From NCBI GenBank assembly GCA_000444245.1, contig ATSW01084437.1, forward strand, positions 1-22,668: a stretch of 22,668 nt of DNA, written 5' to 3'. Below are positions 12,301 to 21,300 of this stretch, piece after piece; position 1 is the stretch's first letter; every line of letters begins with the position of its first letter. The position numbers and the translations under genes were made by a program. Origin of the DNA: Botryllus schlosseri (taxonomy: Eukaryota; Chordata; Ascidiacea; Stolidobranchia; Styelidae). Below the pieces are notes generated by a model. That model saw nothing but the letters and a program-made list of their open reading frames with translations, made no database searches and was not told where the DNA came from.

Positions 12301-15300
12301 CATTTTCTGAAATTTTACCGGTCCGCGAGGCGTAAAAGGTTGAGAACCACTGCTATATAGTGTCGTGATATGTAAACTCTGATAACTGATGAAAAGCTTC
12401 AAAATTGTCATGCCGACTACGCTGCTAGCGTCTAACCGTGATATGTGCTGGCGTTGATTTTGAAGCAATAAGATAAGTACAGCAGCGAAAATATAATTGC
12501 AATAGCGATTGACTGATATCAGCCACACCTCGAGGTCTCAATATAATTCTAAACCGTGTATTTCTAGGTATTATATCATTTACCGCAGCAGAGTGTGACA
12601 CTAAACCAGGGGTCGTCAACTCAAAACGGGTCGCGTGCCACTTTTCAATTTTCCTTGTGGCTGCGGGCCGCATGAATCCAATATTGATATAAAATAGGCC
12701 ACGCAGCTTAACAATCACGTGTTAATACTTTACGTCAGTACAACGGTGTGCTACCCAACATAGCAATAGGCATAGTCACCACAAGAGAAGTAGGCGAATA
12801 TTTTATCAAAGGAATACGATCATCAACTTCATTTTATTCCGAACTCTGAGCTGTGCCCGATACCTCGCAACACTTTACAGCGACTAAGGAATCGATATTT
12901 GGGCTAGCGAGAGACGTTACTACCTGAAAAACCATCTCCACGTAAAGCTTGATTTTGCGGAGAAGCCTAAAGCTGGTTTGGCAGTGTTTGGGCCATTACA
13001 AGTCACGACACATGCCCATTCATATCAGCTGATTCTCCCTCGATGGAATGCTGATGCCGTCGCCAATGCCGTTTTAGTTAGTGAGGAACAGTGATGTTGG
13101 GCACAAGGAAATAGCTTATTTTGAAACAACAATAATATGTTGAAACTGTAATCTATTTTAGCATTTCAAAATGCTTTTCTTATCATTCTTCCGAAATCTT
13201 AAATCAAGTCGCGGTTCGCGTGTTGGTCACCCCTTCACTATACCCTATGTTGTTGCTGGTGTTTTGATATTCATGGTGCTCAGAGTGCATTGATCAATAT
13301 TGGTCATGTTACACCAGTCCGATATCCTTTATTACTCATCTCACGACAAGTATAGCCCGGCCCACTTTTCTTCGAGGCGTGTGTAAGACACCACTCACGC
13401 AGATCACCTCTAGTCACTATATAGTTTATAGGTAAGTCTCATGAAATGTGCTAAATACTATTATGTGACGCATACTTGATTGTGGCTTGCTCTGTCGAAT
13501 TCACGACGCTCCGGCCACCCACAGACGCCCCAACAACCGGCGTATTGATGATCGAAGACGCCTCACTGAAGGCGCGTAAATCTTGATCGCCACCGGCGGG
13601 GACGAAACCAACATTAGCAGTCGCGAAAAATCGACTGTCGGAGTACTGCGTGAAAGCCAGGCGTTGCGTTGATGCTGCCTGTATGAAGAACCGTACCATT
13701 GAGTATCAACAATGATGCGTGAAATTATATGCAATACTCACGTTACGAGATAACACTTGGGCCGAGCCTAGTACAAAAGCTCTCGGTATGACCACCGAAC
13801 CCGCGGACGGATTGAATACAGCGGTTTCTAAATGGAAATGATGCTTTAGCAGGCCATCATTTTATGTAAATTATGGATTAAATGTACCCGTGTTGCTAAA
13901 GTCAACGTCTTGCGCTTCTAATACTAAATTTTCCTCTGTTTTGGTGTATTTACCACCTGCCGGCAACTCCATACTCTCCAACGCGCTTGATAGGAATCTG
14001 GTGATTTTCGCGCTTTGCTGAGAGTTGACGACCACCTCGCCACCCTCTGAAAATTTTCCCCAAATCCAGTGAATAGAATTTCGAAAATTGAAACATAACG
14101 GAGCATACCGCCACGTTTGATGATTAGAACATGAGCTATTCGGAAATAGGTACACACAAAAAATTTCGACCGCTAAAACCGAGTACATGACAGATTCCAG
14201 TCCGACTGGAGTATTCGAGAGCTACTGTTATACATATTATTAATGACTATGAAAGTTCTAATTTTTAGATTTCAATCAATAATTATGTATACAATGACAG
14301 TTCGACTTACCAGAATGCATATTGTCATATATTGTAACCATAACTATGACATTTGTGCTTCATCAAAATGTCGCTACACAGAATGGGCGATACTTTGACC
14401 ACAAAAGCCTCATACATGTTATCGATACTATATACTATAGGCTTCAGTGCTTCTGTACAAATAAAAAAATCTCGAACCGATAATTCATGTTCATAAAATA
14501 GTATTCATCATGAGGGGCGTAACCTATGTTTTGGTATTCAAAAAGTCAGACTCCCGCGGTTCATCTCGACTCATTACAATAAATATTCGACACGGATTTG
14601 AGAAGGCTACGTGATTCGTATTGGCTAGAACTATATGACAGCAACACAAGGCCACATTTTCTTCGGATTGCTGATATCGAGCTATTTGTAGGCATGGATA
14701 CATTGTAGCTTCGAGGTTTCAACCCATCCAAAGCCACTAACGTATGGCTGTTCACCGAATCCACTAATATTCCTTACAAAATATCTTGAGTCATGCCATC
14801 TATCATGATTATATAACCCGCTGTCAATTAAAGATATGTGCTGCATGCCATGGCGGTAATGGTTGGGTTAATTAAGGAGCGCCCAAGTCAAACGAGCTGT
14901 TACTTACCGACTGATGCGTCGGAAAACGCGTTAAATATTCCAGCAGCAGTATCCGCGAAACTCACTCCGGTATTCCCACCCGAGAGCATATCCTCGAAAG
15001 CGTCAGTAGCCGAATTCGCGTCTCCGATATCCAATCTTTCCGTAGGATCTGAGTGCGAAAAGTGTTGCAATTTAGATGTCTCCCAGAGACGGATAAGCTG
15101 TATTGTTTCAACCTGCGTTCAACGCTTCAAGCACTGCGTTGATTTCGTTTAGGTAGGCTGTAGAATTTCCGTCGTAATTTGGTATCGGAACTGGTGGTCT
15201 CGCGGTAGTTACCTGCAGTATACAAAAATGTACTCGGCGAAAATAAATTAGCACATCAGCAATCACGAAGTCACACGCAGTGAACTAGCCATGAATTTAT

Positions 15301-18300
15301 ACACTGCTGATTATGCGCATTAGCAGATGTACTTGTACAAGCACAGTAGCTGTGGCTGCAGTAGCAATCATAGTACCATATAGGTTACAGATTAGCAAAA
15401 GAATATGCTATGGACAGAGCCGGTTGAAGTGATAGGCAACGTTGCTACTCTAAAGCAGAAGTAGAAGTAACAATTTCTAAAACATGGCCAAACTGTTTTT
15501 GAAAATCACTGAAGTAAGTCTTTTAAAAAGAAGGTTTGCAAAGCCTACCGGAGTACTTAAAAAGTAAAAGTACTTCATTATTGACAACCTAAGGCTAGAG
15601 ATCACTTACTTGATTAAAAATTTCTGTAGAGCCCGGCGGAAAATCATTTGAATCGGTGGTAGTGTCGGCTGATGTCAATCGCTCACTTGCTGTCGAAGTG
15701 TCCGCCATGCTGGTCATTTCATCTGTGCTTCTTTCCGTGCGTGATACAGTCGTAGCGATTGCGGTTGTGCTTTCAGGTACAGTGGTGGTAGTTACGGGTG
15801 ACGGCGGTGTAGTCATAGTTAACGCCGGCCGCTTAGTTGCGTTGTCTACAGAGTCATTCGACTGTGTATTATTGACTGGAACTGACGCATGAGCCGTAGT
15901 TACACCGACGCTAGTGGGCGTTTTATTTGTGGTAGTTGTGATAGTTGTGGTATCAGCATCCGGGGGCTGGGTAGTATCTGTATTATGTGTTGTAGCCTTA
16001 TCGTTCGTGCTTGTATCAGCAGAAGTCGTGGAAATTTCCTCAGTGTGTTGATTACTAGTGTCTGGCAAGGCTGTACCGACAGTAGTTGAAGTCAATAACA
16101 TCGCTTCAGCCGTTGTTTGCGTGGACTCGTTTTTCGTGTTCCGAGACGTTATGTGTGGTTCACTGGTGACATATTCAATTGGATTACTTGTGACTACGCT
16201 AGTCACCGCGTCAGAATCATGTGCACTGTCTGTGAGTTCTGGAATAGACTTCTGGGTGGTAAGATCGATATATCCCATGGAATTCGTGGTATACCGCTGT
16301 GTGCTAGTTCTCTCTGGTATAGTTTCAGTAGTAGGTACCGTTGGAGCTGCATCCGTCTTGTCATTTGTGGACGCCATTTCCATACTGTGCGTATTCGAGG
16401 GCTCTGTGGCAGGTGAACGGCTCGTTGTGGTAGTTTGATTTGTAGCTGTGGCGGGCGCCATATTTGTTGATGTATAGATGCTCTCAGCTGTTGTAATATG
16501 ACTGTCGGGTTGTGTCATCGGCGAAGCTGTCGTGTTGCTAGCCGTTGATGAAATAGATTGCGTCTGTTTTGTAGTAAAAATAAGTTCGAAGCTTGTCCCG
16601 GAGGAAGAACCTTCATTCTGTGCGGTCGTGTCGAAATTTCCTGTATCAGACGGGCTAAATGTCGAGTCGTCTTGAGTGGATGTCAAGGGTTTAGAAGTTG
16701 ATTCGATAACAGGTGTTGTCGTGGTGGTGGTATCTGGAACTGATGATGGATCACTGTTTGTTGCTTCCACCGTTTTAGCCTCCGCTTTTGTTGTTGGCTG
16801 CACCAAACTGGATGTGACTGTGGTGGACTGTGTTGTTGTCGTGGATTCTGAATTCCAAGTCGTTCGTTAGGTTGACGAATTTACGTAGTCTAATATGGGT
16901 CTGACACAATATTTCTATATCTATCACATCATGCCTGACTCATCCACAGCGCGCTGAGAAATATTTCAATTTGTACTAGATTCTGTGAACGGGTATGTAC
17001 ACGGTGCTCGGATACAAATCCCTCGTAACTGCATGCGATCAATAGTGCATAATCATGTGAATGGGAAATGTCTGTACACCAAGCTCAGCTGGCACCCTAC
17101 AGTTCTCATTTAGTAAGTTCAGGAAGGCCAGCAATTAGATTAGAATTAGAATCAGAGCATAGACACATTTCACGAATTAGATTAGAATTAGATGACCGGA
17201 ACCTCGCTTTAATTGGTTTAATTAAAAGACTAAAATTATCTAGTTGTCCAAATTTGTCTGTACCCACCTGTACATGATACCCCACTAGTACCAACGGCGT
17301 CGTTGCAGGCATAACACGAGAAGCTTCCAACGGTGTTGATACACTTGGTTGTTTCGGGGCAGTAATTAAAGTCAGGAGAGCATTCGTCAACATCTGAAAG
17401 GCAAATTGAAAGTCAAGTTATGCGTGTTGTCGCTATTTTAAGGGTTTCACAAAGTTGGCTCGATATTAAGATATTTCGATAAGCAGAATCAAAATCGGAA
17501 CGCCTCGGTTGGTATATAGTACTGCCTCAAACATATCTAGACATGGGTGATGTGAACCGAAGGGCAGAAAAGAAGATTGGGTCTGGATCGTAACCGACAC
17601 CCTGGTTACACCCGTGCTGTATTTGTTGTCCAGTGCTTTTCAACCTTTCTGAAAACAATCCTCACTTATATTTTCATCCGCACAAAACAAACCGAAAATT
17701 ATCACACAAAAATAAAGTGAAGATATTTAAAACAAACTTCTACCATTCAAATGCCCAACAAGTAGCCTACCGGTTTTTCAATGACTCGGCTCCTGCTGAA
17801 TATTTTTAGCAATTTTAGGCCAGTCAGGCGCAACATCCTGCTCCAAAGCTTCCCACATTGGGTCACCAAGTGACTAATAAAGAAGACAACTCATTATCTC
17901 GTTTTGATGTGAGCTAGTACACTAAAGCCTTTTTCAGTCAAATAGGTATTTTGCACTGGAACTTCTAGTGCTTGGATAACCAGGTGTTTTACCTGCTTTC
18001 CAACCAGAATTGTGATTACGCAATAAAAAAATAGCTGGCAAACATTAAATCACTCCGGCTATAGTGCGAGACAAAATTATTTTGAAAGGTACGATTAGCG
18101 GCGCAACATCAAACCAGTTTTTAACGAATGCATGCAACGGCTAATTGCAGAGAGCAAAAGCTTTTCATCCGCATCACGTTTCTCATCCACAACGGCATTT
18201 TTCTATCCGCACAAATGCGTACCATCCCCCAGGTAGAAAACCACTGTTGCAGTCCACTTATATTGTATCTGCTATATCTACTAATCCGTACCGGATTCTA

Positions 18301-21300
18301 TCGAAGATGAATCTCATCTTAAATCCGCGCTTACCTGAACAGTTTCGTCCGTCGCCGATGTATCCAAAGTTGCAGACACAACCATAACCGTTTATGAAGT
18401 CGTAACAGAAAGCGTCTTTGGAACAATCGTGTGTCTGCGCTTTACATTCGTTAATATCTGTTGAAACTCGTAATGATTACCGTTCGTACAGAGCAAAGCT
18501 GTGGTGACTCGACTTAAGCTGTGGGATTCTAGGTGACTCGACTTAAGTAATGTTTTTGTGATAAATCGACTTGTACTCGAGTCTTTGCGTAAGACTCGGC
18601 GAAGTCATATGACTCGAGACTTTGACGGCCGAGACAGGTATCTCATTGCAATTTCTTTGTAAAGGATGTGTAAAGTTACGGCATTATTCGTATTTCGTCT
18701 ATTAAAAAATAGGTCCAGTATAAATTGCTAAGACTGTAGGAATTGGTATCTCATACATTCGATATCTCTCAGGCAGAGTCGTAAAAATTGGTTTTGGACA
18801 TGACCTGAAACCGAAACTGAACAGTGAACGCAATGCCTCGGACTCGAACTCGAGTCTCAACACGATGACTCGGTCGACCATCTGCAACCTAACTTGTACT
18901 CGAACTTGACTCTGTGGTGAATTGAAAATGACTCGTTGTCACTCGAGTCAAAAGCATAAAAGTGAGATTGACTTGTGACTCGGAACCTTATGTGGCTTGG
19001 TTACAGCCCTGGTACAGAGATAAAAATGATTTATTGCCGACGAGCTGACAAGATAGCATAATGGTGGAGCGTCCGGCTTCTTGGTCGATAGGTCGTGGGT
19101 TCAATCCCTAACCGGGTCAGATCAAAGACCTGATATAAGAAACTGGTATCCGTTGGTTCCCCACTTGGCACCCAGCATTACCGTGATAGCATAAGAGGGG
19201 TAGGAAAAGAGTTCGAAAGTCTTACAATGCTATATCTGCACCTTATTTGTAGGGCTGGGCACAATGATTCGAGTACTCGAATCTGAATCGAGCAAATATT
19301 TTAATGATTCGAGTCGAGTAGCAAAGGATGATTTTTTCGAGTACTAAAATCATACGCCCCTCGCTACTGAAAGTTATTTTATCAACTAGAATTATGGTTT
19401 CGATACCATTTCCACTGTGGAAGCCTTGAAACCTTGATTAGCCGTATCGCAGCATACGAAACATATAATACAAAGCTACAACCGTTACTGGAAAAACATT
19501 TCCGAAGTCATGATCCTCCCACGACTTTGTAACAAAGTGCAATGAAATCGGTATGGTCGAAGAAATACCAAAGTATCTTTAATGTGATTGATAACAGGCA
19601 TTATATTCGCTGTGGTGGCACAAAACGTACATATGTGAACTTTGACATAGTACATTTTGTTGTGACGTAATAATGAATGATACTTGAATACTCGACTAGA
19701 CTCGAAGCATAATACGTGATTCAGAATCGAATCACTCAGGTAGTCGATTTTGCCCAGCCCTGCTTATTTGTCCAGCAGCATTTGAACATCATGCATAGGA
19801 ACAGATCGTGTGTATGTCCCGGTCTATTATCAGTCGGTCAATTCAATTATTAACAGAATAGACTCAACTACAAAATAGAAGTAGAAATCTGATGCTATGA
19901 AACGATCATAGGGAACCCCCAATTCCATTATCATCCGGTCATCTCCGCCGTCATTGAAATATTGGGAATACAACAAAACTAACACAAATTGATTAACAAA
20001 CCGGGGAAGAAGCAAAACTCACACTGTGAAAAACAAGACATATAGTACGATCTAATTTACTTAGTCTATATGCCAAGTTTTGATATGTTACGGTATGAAG
20101 GGATATGTTACGGTATGAAGGGAAATTTTCTTCTCTGCACTCCGGGGATGTGATTCTACTGGATTTGCCCTCCTTATTCAGTAAATTGAAAACGTCCTCC
20201 TTTTTCGCAATTCGTCCTCCTTTACAGTTTTTACAGCTACGCTAATGAGCAGGGTCAACTGCAAATCGGCATAAATGACGCGGAATAGGTAACGCGGACG
20301 CTCGAGCTGGTCATTCGAGAGTAGAATCAAAGTGATGACCTTTTTTTAGTCAATACAAGATTCCCAGTAAATATTTCAAACTTAGCTGTTTTCAATTTCG
20401 GTGGATAGACTGACTTTTAGGATTTTAAAAAAGTGACCTCCTTTTCGGTTTACAAGAAGTGTGAAGCATATGGTAACCCTATTATTTACTATATTTAGTG
20501 TTGGGATGACTCGAGTCACCTTTTTCGTATGACTTGACTTGACTCGAGTCACTTTGCTAAAATGACTTGACTCGACTTGACTCGGCCTATCAGAAATGTG
20601 GATTGACTCGTGACTCGGAGCAAAATTCACGAGTCAATTTCAAGTCATCAAGTAGTCGGCTTTGATCAAAATCACTGCATCTTGCATATGTTCGGATTGT
20701 TCGCCATACGCTGGTGTAACCCGTGAGAGCGACCAATCATTTAGTGATCGTGCGTTTTACTGAGCCTCCATTGTTCTCTCAGAAATGAATTGACCGCAAA
20801 CGAATTGATCAAAGCTTACAGCTTAGGTTTTCGTAAACTAGTATAGTAAAATAAATTCTGTTCTCTGTTTCTACCTTAACCAAACCTATTGTTTTATTGA
20901 GACTGAATTCGAATATAGTTTATATAGTCCTCAACCATTGGCGCTGGCTCGAATTGTATCATATCGATTTGTAAATGCGCAATGTATTGCATCTTATCAA
21001 TTCGTATTTATTCTCTATCTTGGCTGGTAACTATAAACTGAGGTTTAGCAGTTCTACTTGAATGTGATCGATACAGCGCATCTTGCGTGTATATTTAACT
21101 CTATATTCGTTCATCGGTTCAAAATCAATGACGACTCAATCTGTATTTCAGACAGCTAGCAAAATGTCATGACGTAGACTTGTCTTAACTTGACTCGACT
21201 TGACTCGAGTCACCTCCAAAAATCGAGTGACTTGACTTGACTCAAGTCACCTTTGAAAATCGATTGACTTGACTTGACTCGAGTCAAAATGTGCAATGAC

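Noticed and set aside
13833-13864. AAATGATG...CATCATTT hairpin in intron 7 as a regulatory RNA
   Set aside because: It is a single short stem with no conservation evidence; such stems are common by chance.
15656-16438. Several plus-strand open frames over the mucin exon (for example 16058-16438)
   Set aside because: They are antisense to Thr/Ser-rich codons, which give long Val/Cys/Gly-rich frames by composition. They have no domain and no splice signals.
19047-19119. Functional tRNA gene
   Set aside because: The A and B boxes are good, but only 4 of 7 acceptor pairs form and the anticodon stem is poor; a SINE-like body follows.
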